In this document: piece after piece, positions 41,427-49,932 of the stretch
How positions within the stretch are numbered: the stretch's first letter is position 1
Layout of the letters: each line of letters begins with the position of its first letter
DNA from: Bacteroidales bacterium
GTDB taxonomy: Bacteria > Bacteroidota > Bacteroidia > Bacteroidales > F082
Direction of reading: 5' to 3'
Assembly: GCA_017616735.1 (NCBI GenBank)
Contig: JAFZXP010000018.1
Coordinates: 1-51,515, forward strand
Length of the DNA: 51,515 nt
The notes under the pieces: generated by a model
Seen by the model: only the letters and a program-made list of their open reading frames with translations
Told to the model about the DNA's origin: nothing
The model's database searches: none
Made by a program: the position numbers and the translations under genes

Positions 41427-43331
41427 TTCTCCCCACTTGTCGATTAAATACTGGAGTTCTTCTTTCTTTTTGCCGTAATTCCAGTAGAAATTGTCATCGA
41501 CTTTCACTTCGGGATGGGCCGAAGGGTTTGCCATTATCTCATCGAGTGTGGCGAGTTCCTTTTCGAGAGCGTCGATTTGCTCCTCCAACTTTTTGATTTC
41601 CTTCTCGACGCGGCGTTTCTCGCGGTCGTCGGCTTTCTTGGCCTCGTAGTCGATTTTGTTTTGCGAGACTGTGGGCGCCGCCTGTTGCTGAGCCTTCTGC
41701 TTGCGGTTGAGGTCGTCAAGCTCCTTGAGGCGCTTCTCTTCGAGGAAATCGTAGATGTCGCCGATATACTCCTTGATATGAGGCTTCTTGAACTCGTAAA
41801 CCTTTGTTGTCAGGCCCTGCAGGAAGTCACGGTCGTGCGAGACCACGATAAGAGTGCCGTCAAACTGCAGCAAGGCCGACTTGAGGATGTCTTTCGAAAG
41901 CATGTCGAGGTGGTTGGTGGGCTCGTCCAAAACCAGCAGATTGGTTGGGAAAAGCAGCATCTTAGCCAACGAAAGGCGTGCTTTTTCGCCTCCCGAAAGC
42001 ACCTTCACTTTTTTGTCGATTGTCTCGCCGCTGAACAGGAAAGCACCGAGCAACGACTTCACCTTCACGCGCATGTCGCCGGTGGCAACATCATCCAAAG
42101 TCTCGAACACGGTCTTTTCAGGGTCAAGCATATCCTGCTGATTCTGAGCGTAATAGCCAATTTTCACCTCATGGCCTAGCTTCACCTCGCCAGTGTGGTC
42201 GAGCACGCCGCAAATAATCTTAGCCAAGGTGGATTTTCCTTCGCCGTTGCGGCCCACAAAAGCTATCTTCTCCCCTCTCGGAATCAACAGATTGATGTCG
42301 TTGAGTATGTTTTTCTCGCCATATGACTTCGACACATGGCTCAATTCAAGCGTCACCTTGCCTGAATGCGGCGCAGGCGGGAACTTGAAGTGCATCACCG
42401 ACTTATCGCGGTCGTCAATCTCGACTATATCCATCCGCTCGAGCTGTTTCACTCGCGACTGTACCTGTTTGGCCTTGGTCGCCTTGTAGCGGAAACGTTC
42501 GATAAAGGCTTCAATTTCCTTAATTTCACGCTGCTGATTGTCAAACGCCGACTTTTGCATCTCGATGCGCTCCTCGCGACGCTCCACAAACTCGGTGTAG
42601 GCGCATTTGTAATCGTAAATCTTACCGCCAGAAATCTCGATGGTACGGATAGTGATATGGTCGAGGAAGGCGCGGTCGTGCGACACCATGAAGATGGCGC
42701 CGTAGTAGTTCTTCAGATAGCCTTCGAGCCACTGAATTGACTCGATATCAAGGTGGTTGGTAGGCTCGTCCAGAAGCAGCAGCTTCGGCTTGCGGAGCAA
42801 TATTTTGGCAAGTTCCACACGCATCTGCCAGCCGTTGCTGAACTCGTTCATCTGACGGGTCATGTCCTCGTGGTCAAAGCCGAGGCCCACCAAAATCTGT
42901 TCAGCCTCGCCCTCGATGGAATGGCCGCCGATAAGTGTGAGCCGCTCGTTGAGGGCGCTCATCCGCTCGCAAAGCTTTTGATAGCTATCGCTTTCGTAAT
43001 CAGTGCGTTGCGACAGCTCATCCTGCAGCTGAGCCAATATCTTTTCAATCTGATGATACTCTTCAAAAGCCGTCATCGTCTCGTCGAGAACCGTTTTGGT
43101 GGAATGGACGTTTTTTTCCTGCGGAAGATAGCCGATAGTGACATCGTCCGACATCACCACGTCGCCATGCGAAGGCTGCTCAAGGCCGGCAATGATGCGG
43201 ATAAGCGTGGTTTTTCCGGCGCCGTTCTTGCCAACCAGACCGATGCGGTCCTTTTCACGAATCAAAAAATTGATGTCGGTAAAGAGGTCCTGACCAGTGA
43301 AATGAATACTCAGATTTTGTATCGAAATCAT
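41415..43331 (-). CDS. ABC-F family ATPase (ribosome-associated type)
   Basis: 638 residues with two ABC domains and no membrane segments. First Walker A GLVGKNGAGKTTL, signature FSNGWQMRVELAKILL, Walker B LLLLDEPTNHLD; second Walker A FVGRNGEGKSTL, signature LSGGEKARLSLAKMLL, again DEPTNHLD. The linker between domains is charged and the C-terminus is a coiled coil (REKRRVEKEIKKLEEQI), as in Uup/YheS-like proteins. Acts on stalled or starting ribosomes, not in transport. Its ATG overlaps the stop of the endonuclease gene (ATGA). Confidence 0.93.
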   Translation of the reverse strand: MISIQNLSIHFTGQDLFTDINFLIREKDRIGLVGKNGAGKTTLIRIIAGLEQPSHGDVVMSDDVTIGYLPQEKNVHSTKTVLDETMTAFEEYHQIEKILAQLQDELSQRTDYESDSYQKLCERMSALNERLTLIGGHSIEGEAEQILVGLGFDHEDMTRQMNEFSNGWQMRVELAKILLRKPKLLLLDEPTNHLDIESIQWLEGYLKNYYGAIFMVSHDRAFLDHITIRTIEISGGKIYDYKCAYTEFVERREERIEMQKSAFDNQQREIKEIEAFIERFRYKATKAKQVQSRVKQLERMDIVEIDDRDKSVMHFKFPPAPHSGKVTLELSHVSKSYGEKNILNDINLLIPRGEKIAFVGRNGEGKSTLAKIICGVLDHTGEVKLGHEVKIGYYAQNQQDMLDPEKTVFETLDDVATGDMRVKVKSLLGAFLFSGETIDKKVKVLSGGEKARLSLAKMLLFPTNLLVLDEPTNHLDMLSKDILKSALLQFDGTLIVVSHDRDFLQGLTTKVYEFKKPHIKEYIGDIYDFLEEKRLKELDDLNRKQKAQQQAAPTVSQNKIDYEAKKADDREKRRVEKEIKKLEEQIDALEKELATLDEIMANPSAHPEVKVDDNFYWNYGKKKEELQYLIDKWGELAM

Positions 43332-44383
43332 TGAACCACGACTTTTTTAAGCACCGAATTGCCGCTGGTGGAAATTATGTTCATGAAATAGATGCCGCTG
43401 TTGAAGCCGCTTACGTCAACAGTTGACTGGCTGTCGGCGTTGCTAAGGTCGATTTGCAGCACCAGCTGTCCTAAAGCATTGTACATGTATGCGGCATCAA
43501 GGCTTTCGCCTTTGATATTGACTGTCGAATTGGTCGGATTAGGCCAAAGGCTGACCGTCACGGCATTGTATTGGTTCTCGCCGACGCTCCACGTTGGATC
43601 CCAAATCATCTCGGCAAACTCAGGGTAATCGACAAACGGATTGCGGTTGCGTTGTATCTGGTAAACAGCGTTGTTGCGATTTATCTCTTTGTCGTCGACA
43701 GGGTCTTGCTCGTGCCAGCGCAGCAGCATCTCCAAGGCCCAATCCTTTATCACCGATTTAATAGTCATGTCGGAGTTGCCCCAGCTGCTGTCCTCCTGAT
43801 AGTAGCGTACGCTCACATACATCAGGGCACGGGCTATGTCGCCTTTGTATTCGTCGATGGGTTCGAACACTGTGCCGTTATATCCGCTAACGGTGTTGTT
43901 GCCAAGTTTGCCGCCATTGCGCGATGTCCACGAGGCATTTGACACCTCGCCAAATGCGTAATTGCCACGGCGATTGTTGACATAGCCGTCGGTTGGATAC
44001 ACATGATGCAAGTCGGTTTTCTCGTCACTGTCGTTGCCAGTCCACGACTGCGCCCAAAGATGCTCGCGGTTGTAGCAGTCGCCTTCGCTGCTGTAGCTGC
44101 CGCACTGGTCGCTGCCCAATATGAAATTATATGGCGGTGTACCGTTCGGCACATCGGAATAGATATCCCAAACATAGTTGGTGCCCGGGCGCTTATCGGT
44201 TTGATAATAAGCGCTCCATAAGCCGCTGTACGAAGTATGGTCGTCGTTTTTGATAATGTTATGCAAACGGGTTTTCAAAGCGTTGCCGGTAAGGCCTTCG
44301 GTGCCGTTGTAATATCCTTGAGGCTGTGCATTCAGCGTGACAGCCGTGATTATCAGGGTTAGGAAGAGATATAACTTATTCAT
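43328..44383 (-). CDS. Exported endonuclease I family nuclease with T9SS sorting domain
   Basis: 351 residues. Signal peptide 1-19 (TAVTLNAQ). The nuclease domain carries CYNREHLWAQSW (active-site His) and DLHHVYPTDGYVNNRRGNYAFGEV, hallmarks of the NucM/Bsn/endonuclease I family, which cuts DNA without sequence preference. The C-terminus is a T9SS sorting domain (LWPNPTNSTVNIKGE ... FNSGIYFMNII ... LKKVVVQ). It should act at the cell surface or outside, for DNA scavenging. Its stop is translationally coupled to the ABC-F start, though the functions seem unrelated. Confidence 0.92.
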   Translation of the reverse strand: MNKLYLFLTLIITAVTLNAQPQGYYNGTEGLTGNALKTRLHNIIKNDDHTSYSGLWSAYYQTDKRPGTNYVWDIYSDVPNGTPPYNFILGSDQCGSYSSEGDCYNREHLWAQSWTGNDSDEKTDLHHVYPTDGYVNNRRGNYAFGEVSNASWTSRNGGKLGNNTVSGYNGTVFEPIDEYKGDIARALMYVSVRYYQEDSSWGNSDMTIKSVIKDWALEMLLRWHEQDPVDDKEINRNNAVYQIQRNRNPFVDYPEFAEMIWDPTWSVGENQYNAVTVSLWPNPTNSTVNIKGESLDAAYMYNALGQLVLQIDLSNADSQSTVDVSGFNSGIYFMNIISTSGNSVLKKVVVQ

Positions 44384-44427
44384 TTTAAGGTGTTTAAAAA
44401 ATTAATAATTATATTGTTTTTAGATTA

Positions 44428-44435
44428 CAAAGATA
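44428..44435 (-). promoter_or_regulatory. -7 box of the endonuclease gene
   Basis: Minus-strand TATCTTTG, 45 bp before the ATG at 44383. Confidence 0.7.
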
Positions 44436-44533
44436 CAAAATTTTATTAGTTTTTGACAGTGTTATTTCTTTTTTTGCAGCCAGGATTTTGAAAAAAACTT
44501 CATTATAACGGCTGTACAAATGAAATTTGTTTT

Positions 44534-44541
44534 TATCTTTG
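44534..44541 (+). promoter_or_regulatory. -7 box of the small toxin-antitoxin operon
   Basis: TATCTTTG, 29 bp upstream of the 46-codon antitoxin ORF. Confidence 0.7.
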
Positions 44542-44569
44542 CAGGGTTAAATAAGAAACAAAATCAGTT

Positions 44570-44710
44570 ATGCAAACTAATTACACAAAAAACTATCAAA
44601 CTGACGAGACAGTAGCCGTTGTTAATGAATCTGAAGCAAAATATGTTTCTTCAAAAGATTTTTTCGACATGTTAAGAAAGGAGGTCAACAGCCACTATGA
44701 CAATTTATGA
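44570..44710 (+). CDS. Small putative antitoxin, 46 residues
   Basis: ATG at 44570, TGA at 44708-44710. Peptide begins MQTNYTKNYQTDETV and ends RKEVNSHYDNL. Acidic, followed by an overlapping ParE/RelE toxin gene (14-bp overlap) and preceded by a good promoter, which is the usual arrangement for an antitoxin. No DNA-binding domain is visible, and it is shorter than typical ParD/RelB proteins. It may bind toxin with its C-terminal helix only. Confidence 0.7.
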   Translation: MQTNYTKNYQTDETVAVVNESEAKYVSSKDFFDMLRKEVNSHYDNL

Positions 44711-45008
44711 AGACGTTGTCTTCTCGCCGGAAGTCGTTTCCGACATCGCTGAAATAAGTAGATTTATCAGAGCCAAAAACACCAAAGAAGCCGCAAATAA
44801 ATACATCGACCTTCTTGAAGCAGAAATAAATTCTCTAGCGATTTGGGCTGATTTCATACCGAAAAGCAAATTTTGGACACACAGGCAATATCATCCTGAA
44901 GCGAAACGGTTATTGACCAAAAACCGGAAATGGAACGTGGTATTTCATACTGAAGGCAGAAGAGTTATTATAGATAAGATTATTCCATCGAAAATGGTGA
45001 CGGAATAA
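44697..45008 (+). CDS. RelE/ParE superfamily toxin
   Basis: 103 residues. Pattern fits ParE/RelE: N-terminal strand-helix (FSPEVVSDIAEISRFIRA), a second helix ANKYIDLLEAEINSLA, then the C-terminal sheet RKWNVVFHTEGRRVIIDKIIPSK. The start is supported by a strong AAGGAGGTC (about 44678-44685), 11 bases before the ATG. That is exceptional here, where most genes lack such a site, and should allow toxin translation independent of antitoxin. Could block gyrase (ParE) or cleave mRNA (RelE); not decided from sequence. Confidence 0.82.
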   Translation: MTIYEDVVFSPEVVSDIAEISRFIRAKNTKEAANKYIDLLEAEINSLAIWADFIPKSKFWTHRQYHPEAKRLLTKNRKWNVVFHTEGRRVIIDKIIPSKMVTE

Positions 45009-45206
45009 AAACAAAAACTTGAAACAGGGTTTGAAGTGCCAAAATGGCACTTCAAACTCCAGTTGCCTCACCGCAACCACGACCGTTTCTTAATTATCGA
45101 CGACCAAGTTTATTTGCTTGGTGCCAGCCTTAAGGACATTGGTGCCGGTTTATGTGCCATTACCGATATGTCGATTAAACCTGAAACAATATTGAATTTG
45201 TTGTGA
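45009..45206 (+). pseudogene. Remnant of an ORF6N/phospholipase-D-like C-terminal domain
   Basis: Directly after the toxin stop, and in the same frame, 65 codons stay open to a TGA at 45204-45206. They contain HDRFLIIDDQVYLLGASLKDIGAGLCAITDM, resembling the C-terminal block (FHDRFLIID..VYHIGASLKDLG) of ORF6N-domain proteins linked to phages and accessory regions. No start codon or N-terminal part remains. Probably a decayed gene. Confidence 0.65.
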
Positions 45207-45235
45207 CTCCAACAAAAAAGGCGACACTCAAATAC

Positions 45236-45265
45236 AAAACGAGCCGGAAAAAATCCGACTCGTTT
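45236..45265. terminator. Bidirectional terminator
   Basis: ACGAGcCGGA-aaaaa-TCCGaCTCGT with A and T runs, between the remnant and the convergent lipoprotein gene stop. Confidence 0.8.
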
Positions 45266-45292
45266 GTGTAGGGTTAACAAATAGCGGGTTTA

Positions 45293-48025
45293 TTAGTCCG
45301 CTAAGGTAATCGTGATAGATTTCATATTAGTAATTTCCATTTCTTCATTGCAATCTCCCAAGGTGACAGAAGATGCATTTCCTGTCCATGTCAGGATGTC
45401 GTCGTCTTCATTTTTGACCCAGTTTGATTCATCCACATTCCATCCATTTATTTGAGTTTCCTGCCAAGTTATTTCAATCACTATCGATACTATGTTTCGT
45501 GCAGCAGAGAATGTAAGCGAAGAGCCGGAAAGATTACCATAACTGAGCTGACCTGGTACCTCACCTTCGCAAAGCGAAAGCGTGATGCCGTTTATTGTAG
45601 TGGAAGCTACGCCTTCACCCGGCTCAGATTGTAGAACCAAGTCTCCTAGGAGATTAATTGTGACTTCGTTAGGTTCTATAACCGGTGCCGACGGATCCAC
45701 AATGGTCCAACCGGTAGGAACAGTGCTGGTTGCTTCCCATGCGCTTTTTGTTCCTCCTGACACGTTGAGTGTGCCAGTGGCGGCAACACCGGAGAGCCAA
45801 TCGTCAGTGTTATCAAGTTCCGAAGTGGCATAGCAGGTCACCGAGTTGAGGTTTGAGCAGTTGTAGAACATACCTTCGTAGCAGCTGTTTACCAGTGTGG
45901 CAGCAGGCAGTTCTGGAGCTGTAGTTAATGAAGTACATCCTGAAAACATCTCTCTATAGCATGACTCAGCCAAGGTTGTGACAGGAAGCACTGCAGGAAT
46001 ATTGTTCAATGACGTGCAACCACTAAACATCTCTCTATAGCATGACTCAGCCAAAGTTGTGGCAGCAGACAGTTCTGGAGCTGTAGTTAATGAAGTACAT
46101 CCTGAAAACATCTCTCTATAGCATGCCTCAGCTAAGGTTGTGGCAGGAAGCGCTGCAGGAATATTGTTCAATGACGTACAACCACTAAACATCTGGTAAC
46201 AGCAATCCTCATCCAACGTTATCGGAGCCAGCACAGGAACCGTTGTCAAGCTAGTGCATCCTTCAAACATAGATTGATAGCAATTTTCTCCCAATATTGT
46301 GGCTGGCAATGAAGGAGCTATTGTTAAACTAGTGCATCCTGAGAACATATTATAACAGCAATCTTCAGGCATTGTTTCAGCTGGCAGTATGGATGGTCCC
46401 GCTGTCAAGCTTGTGCAGTTTTTAAACATATTATAATAGCAATTAGAGGCTAATACAGTGGCTGGCAGTTCGGGAGCTCTCTCCAAGTTTTCACAGTCTG
46501 AGAACATGGACACATAGCAAGATTGTGTCAAGGTTGTGGCAGGTAGAATCAAAACTTTATCTGGGTGGCTATACAAATCCGCATTGTCATCAAAAAGATA
46601 CTTAAATGTTTCTTCACATGGCAGAGTGGTAGCTGTGCTAAAACCACTTGCGTCCTCATGAATAAGGCTCATAACGTTACCGTAAACATAACAAGCTCCG
46701 GTTAAAGTAAATTCGCATTTAGAAAATTGAGTGGAATTGTCTCCGCGGAAAGAAATCTTGTCTCCGGCATTAGTGAGTGTCATATCTGTGTTATCAGTGT
46801 AGGTAGTCCAATCTCCGCCATTGTAACTATACTCCAATGTTTCATCATTGTATTTTTTGAATTTGACTTTGGCACCAGCCACTTTTGCCTCAAAAGTAAG
46901 TGGAGTGCCAAGAGGTGTAACAGTATTCACTGTCATAGGTCTATCTGTGTCGATAAACTGATTCATGGTAATTGCAGGGACTGCAGCGCGAGCACCAACG
47001 TAAATACCGTCTTCGGTATAAGCTGAGCCTTCAGCACCGATTGCCAATTCGTTTTGTTGAAGCACAATGGCCCAAGTTTCATCACCTGAAGAAGCAACAC
47101 CAGCCATCTTGATAACGCCGTTTGCATCGGCCTTACCGTAGCTGAAGCCGTCGTTTACAGAGCGGTCGTTGAACTTCACTGTAACCTGGTTGTTCATGCC
47201 GGTGATGCAAATCGGTGAATTGGAAGGAGTAGTCACATTGAACTTTATCAACGAAGCCTTGTTGTGAAGCTGGGCTTCGTAACTTGTTACTCCTGAACTA
47301 TACTCAACTATGGCATTATGATTCGATCTGTCGATAGAAACACCCATTGATATAACTGGAAGATGCGGGTAATTCGTCTGGTCGCTGATGTCAACGGTGC
47401 AGCTTGTGCTACCCGATGTTCCAGGAGTGAGAGTCCCAGTATCTTTGTTTCCAAGAAAATAGAAATAAAGCGGTTCGCCTTCTACAGGGTCTGTGATATC
47501 GCCGCTGAATGTAATATCTTCACCACTTTTGGATGCCGTCAATGTTCCCACATAATGACCGTTGCTTGCCACGAGAATCTGGTCGCCAGCCTCAAAATTG
47601 ACATGTGGCGGGTCAACTTCAGCTTTAGCGCCACCACCAACATTGAGTGTGATAGCTACTTTATTGCCACCTGTCGGTGCAATTGGTTCAGCAACTTTCT
47701 TTTTGCAAGCGGTCATGCCAATAAGCATCAAGGCTGCAAGCAATAATGTTGTGCCTTTTTTAATATTGCGTTTGCGGCGTGAGATGGCGTAGCCTGCGCC
47801 AACGGCTGTCAAAATAAGCAAGCCGCTGCCCAGAGGTGCGCCAAAATCGTCGTTTTGGAAACCGTTGTTAGCTGTCCATATTGTTATTGGATCAGCATCA
47901 CGGACACCATTGTTAAAACCCGTGACAAAGTTATCGTTCTTTTGAGCGAACATTGTCATTGGCAGCATCATCGCCACCATCATCAGAGAAAGCGCAAAGG
48001 CTTTCAGTTCGGTTGTTTTTTTCAT
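45293..48025 (-). CDS. BspA-like/DUF285 leucine-rich-repeat surface protein with double export signal
   Basis: 910 residues. N-terminus: signal peptide (1-27, PMTMFAQ); a short segment; then APLGSGLLILTAVGAGYAISRRKR (about 63-86), like the hydrophobic tail of short secreted Bacteroidales proteins. Directly after comes a second, lipoprotein-type signal (TTLLLAALMLIGMTAC, Cys107). The middle (about 115-260) resembles fimbrillin-type Ig-like domains (VNFEAGDQILVASNG). From about 490 to 740 lie about ten BspA/DUF285-type repeats, consensus CYxxMFSGCTSLTTAPxLPATxLAE. A strand-rich C-terminal domain follows (about 770-910). Likely surface-exposed and ligand-binding. It is preceded by four direct repeats and an AraC-type regulator. 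Confidence 0.8.
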   Translation of the reverse strand: MKKTTELKAFALSLMMVAMMLPMTMFAQKNDNFVTGFNNGVRDADPITIWTANNGFQNDDFGAPLGSGLLILTAVGAGYAISRRKRNIKKGTTLLLAALMLIGMTACKKKVAEPIAPTGGNKVAITLNVGGGAKAEVDPPHVNFEAGDQILVASNGHYVGTLTASKSGEDITFSGDITDPVEGEPLYFYFLGNKDTGTLTPGTSGSTSCTVDISDQTNYPHLPVISMGVSIDRSNHNAIVEYSSGVTSYEAQLHNKASLIKFNVTTPSNSPICITGMNNQVTVKFNDRSVNDGFSYGKADANGVIKMAGVASSGDETWAIVLQQNELAIGAEGSAYTEDGIYVGARAAVPAITMNQFIDTDRPMTVNTVTPLGTPLTFEAKVAGAKVKFKKYNDETLEYSYNGGDWTTYTDNTDMTLTNAGDKISFRGDNSTQFSKCEFTLTGACYVYGNVMSLIHEDASGFSTATTLPCEETFKYLFDDNADLYSHPDKVLILPATTLTQSCYVSMFSDCENLERAPELPATVLASNCYYNMFKNCTSLTAGPSILPAETMPEDCCYNMFSGCTSLTIAPSLPATILGENCYQSMFEGCTSLTTVPVLAPITLDEDCCYQMFSGCTSLNNIPAALPATTLAEACYREMFSGCTSLTTAPELSAATTLAESCYREMFSGCTSLNNIPAVLPVTTLAESCYREMFSGCTSLTTAPELPAATLVNSCYEGMFYNCSNLNSVTCYATSELDNTDDWLSGVAATGTLNVSGGTKSAWEATSTVPTGWTIVDPSAPVIEPNEVTINLLGDLVLQSEPGEGVASTTINGITLSLCEGEVPGQLSYGNLSGSSLTFSAARNIVSIVIEITWQETQINGWNVDESNWVKNEDDDILTWTGNASSVTLGDCNEEMEITNMKSITITLAD
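45909..46232 (-). repeat. 162-bp tandem direct repeat within the LRR gene
   Basis: agttctggagctgtagttaa-type blocks recur at 45909 and 46071, and gcaggaatattgttcaatg blocks at about 45993 and 46155. The period of 162 bp equals 54 residues, two LRR units. High identity shows recent duplication and keeps the frame. Confidence 0.85.
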
Positions 48026-48069
48026 TTTTTGTTAATAATGTTGTTTAGTAAAATTTTTGAAATCGGCGG

Positions 48070-48102
48070 CAAAAATATAAAACCTACACGCGCACGATAC
48101 AA
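48070..48102 (-). promoter_or_regulatory. Promoter of the LRR surface protein gene
   Basis: Minus strand TTG (48100-48102), 22 bp, TATTTTTG (48070-48077). The wide spacing suggests a weak promoter that needs an activator. Confidence 0.65.
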
Positions 48103-48105
48103 TTA

Positions 48106-48181
48106 AGACAAATGGTTAACCGCTTTTAGACAAATGGTTAGTTTGAAAGACAAAATGTTTGGTGAAAAAGACAGATTGTTT
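48106..48181 (-). promoter_or_regulatory. Four direct repeats, candidate AraC-type activator sites
   Basis: Plus-strand units AGACAAATGGTTA (48106), AGACAAATGGTTA (48128), AGACAAAATGTTT (48148) and AGACAGATTGTTT (48169). Starts are 22, 20 and 21 bp apart, about two helical turns. The first copy begins four bases upstream of the TTG (-33) element of the LRR gene promoter, and the array fills the gap to the regulator's stop codon at 48192. Confidence 0.8.
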
Positions 48182-48191
48182 AGGTGTGTTT

Positions 48192-49928
48192 CTATTTCGT
48201 GCCTCTAAAATCCGTAGGTGTCATGCCGTATTGAGCCTTGAAACTGCGGTTAAATGAGACCGTGTTGGCAAAACCGCTGGCTTGGCATATCTGCTCAATG
48301 CTCATTTCTGGGTGCTCGTTGAGTAGACGGACGGCATGGTCGAGACGCAACTCGCGGATGAGAGTTGTGAGTCTTTCATAGTCACTGCCTTGCGAGAAAG
48401 CAGCACCAATGCGTTCTTTCGAGAGTCCGGTGAGGGTGATAAGCGTCTGTCGCTCGAAGTTTTGATTAAGGAAGAGCTGCTCGCGCTCGATGAGGTCGCG
48501 GAGATAGACAAAGAGCTCTGCGTCAGAAAGTTGAGAGTTTAGGGTGTAGAGTTTAGAGTTGTTTTGAAGTTTAGAGTTTTGAGCGGAAAGTTCTCTGTAT
48601 TTTTCCTTGTATTCCACCGCCTCGGTGATTTGCTGGGCGAGGATGCGGTTGCGGCGTTTCGTCTGCTGCCATTGTAATAAGACATAAATGGCAAAAAGAA
48701 GTATCAGCAAACCGACAATGCCCATGGTGGATATTGTCATCTTGGCACGACGTGTCGCTTCGCGCTGACGCTCAATCTCCATCTGCTGTTCCTGAGCTTT
48801 GTAACGTGCCGCATAGAGATGGGCTTTGCCTTGCAAAAGGCGCTCGTTGAGCAGCGTACTGAGCTCGTTGTGTCGTTTCCCGTAGTTATATGCTTCACGA
48901 TAGCGCCCTTGAGCATCGGCGATTTCGGCACGGCCAAGGAGTATCTCTAAATAATTGACGTTCAGCGTATCGTTGCCCAACTGCCGCTCCACTTCGTCGT
49001 AAATAGATAAAACACGATCATACTTTCCAAGTTTTCTCAAAGTCGGCGTAATCAGGAAACGCCCTGTAACACTCTGACCGGCAATAGTTTGCTCATATAG
49101 CGCCAGATATATCGATGCCTTCTGTTTTGCGTCAGTCGACTCTAAACTGGAATATGCGATTGCGAAGTAGGCGTAAGCTTTACCGCGGTAGAAATCAATA
49201 TAGTCGGGACGGTCGGCGGCGTCAGGCTCACGGTTAGAACCGTCGTGATAATCCTCAGGGTATTTTTCATAATCGTTGAGCAGGTCAAGCATACGCTGCG
49301 CCGCAGGTATCATATCTCCATAAAGCCCGATTTCGTTGCATATCTCAACCTTTCGTTTCAGGACGATTATCAAAGCGTCCAACTCGTTAAATTTCGTTAT
49401 ACCCCCCCCTGTTAGCTGTGCGGCTATATTGTCGATAAGGGACAATCCCTCCTCCTGCTGACCGATTCGGACGAGAAAAGTGCCTATCTCGGCATCGGTG
49501 CGCATGGCTTCGGTCAGTTCGCCGCGTTGGCGGTAGAGATCGCTCAACTGCGTAGCCCAATGCAGGGCTTGCTCGTTGTCTTTCTTTAGACGACAGGCAT
49601 TAAGCAAGATTTCAAGAACCTCTTCCTGCATTTCGGGATCAGTTAGCACCTTGTCGTTTTGTATCAGCCGTTCGCCTATCATGATGGCAGAGTCGAGCTT
49701 TATGTCTTCGTATGTCCGCGAGCAAACCACGGCACGCAGCAAATCGGCACGCACATCTGTCAGGTTACCCACAATCTCAGCCGAGTCGATGATAAGCAAA
49801 GCCCTGTCAGGATTGGTGGCGTAGGCTTCCATGGCCGCCTTCTCGGTATAGATAGTGTCAGAAGCATGAGCTACAGCTGTCATCGCGACAGTTAAGAACA
49901 TCAATAATATAAATAAAGCTTTTCTCAT
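48192..49928 (-). CDS. Membrane-spanning TPR sensor with C-terminal AraC-type DNA-binding domain
   Basis: 578 residues. Signal peptide or anchor at 1-22, a helical TPR-like periplasmic part (about 25-390), one membrane segment (398-419, TISTMGIVGLLILLFAIYVL), a coiled linker, then an AraC/XylS-type HTH domain (about 485-575, DHAVRLLNEHPEMSIEQICQASGF ... FNRSFKAQYGMTPTDFR). Periplasmic signals would be passed straight to DNA without a kinase. Two oddities: a run of eight G in the coding strand (49402-49409, encoding GGG near residue 174), and a linker segment (residues about 451-468) encoded by AACTNNN heptads. The neighbouring LRR gene is the likely target. Confidence 0.85.
   Translation of the reverse strand: MRKALFILLMFLTVAMTAVAHASDTIYTEKAAMEAYATNPDRALLIIDSAEIVGNLTDVRADLLRAVVCSRTYEDIKLDSAIMIGERLIQNDKVLTDPEMQEEVLEILLNACRLKKDNEQALHWATQLSDLYRQRGELTEAMRTDAEIGTFLVRIGQQEEGLSLIDNIAAQLTGGGITKFNELDALIIVLKRKVEICNEIGLYGDMIPAAQRMLDLLNDYEKYPEDYHDGSNREPDAADRPDYIDFYRGKAYAYFAIAYSSLESTDAKQKASIYLALYEQTIAGQSVTGRFLITPTLRKLGKYDRVLSIYDEVERQLGNDTLNVNYLEILLGRAEIADAQGRYREAYNYGKRHNELSTLLNERLLQGKAHLYAARYKAQEQQMEIERQREATRRAKMTISTMGIVGLLILLFAIYVLLQWQQTKRRNRILAQQITEAVEYKEKYRELSAQNSKLQNNSKLYTLNSQLSDAELFVYLRDLIEREQLFLNQNFERQTLITLTGLSKERIGAAFSQGSDYERLTTLIRELRLDHAVRLLNEHPEMSIEQICQASGFANTVSFNRSFKAQYGMTPTDFRGTK
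48527..48578. repeat. AACTNTA heptanucleotide repeat inside the regulator gene
   Basis: On the coding strand AACTCTA, AACTTCA, then AACTCTA, AACTCTA, CACCCTA, AACTCTC, AACTTTC. It encodes the segment NSKLQNNSKLYTLNSQLSD between the membrane helix and the DNA-binding domain. Confidence 0.75.
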
Positions 49929-49932
49929 TTTA

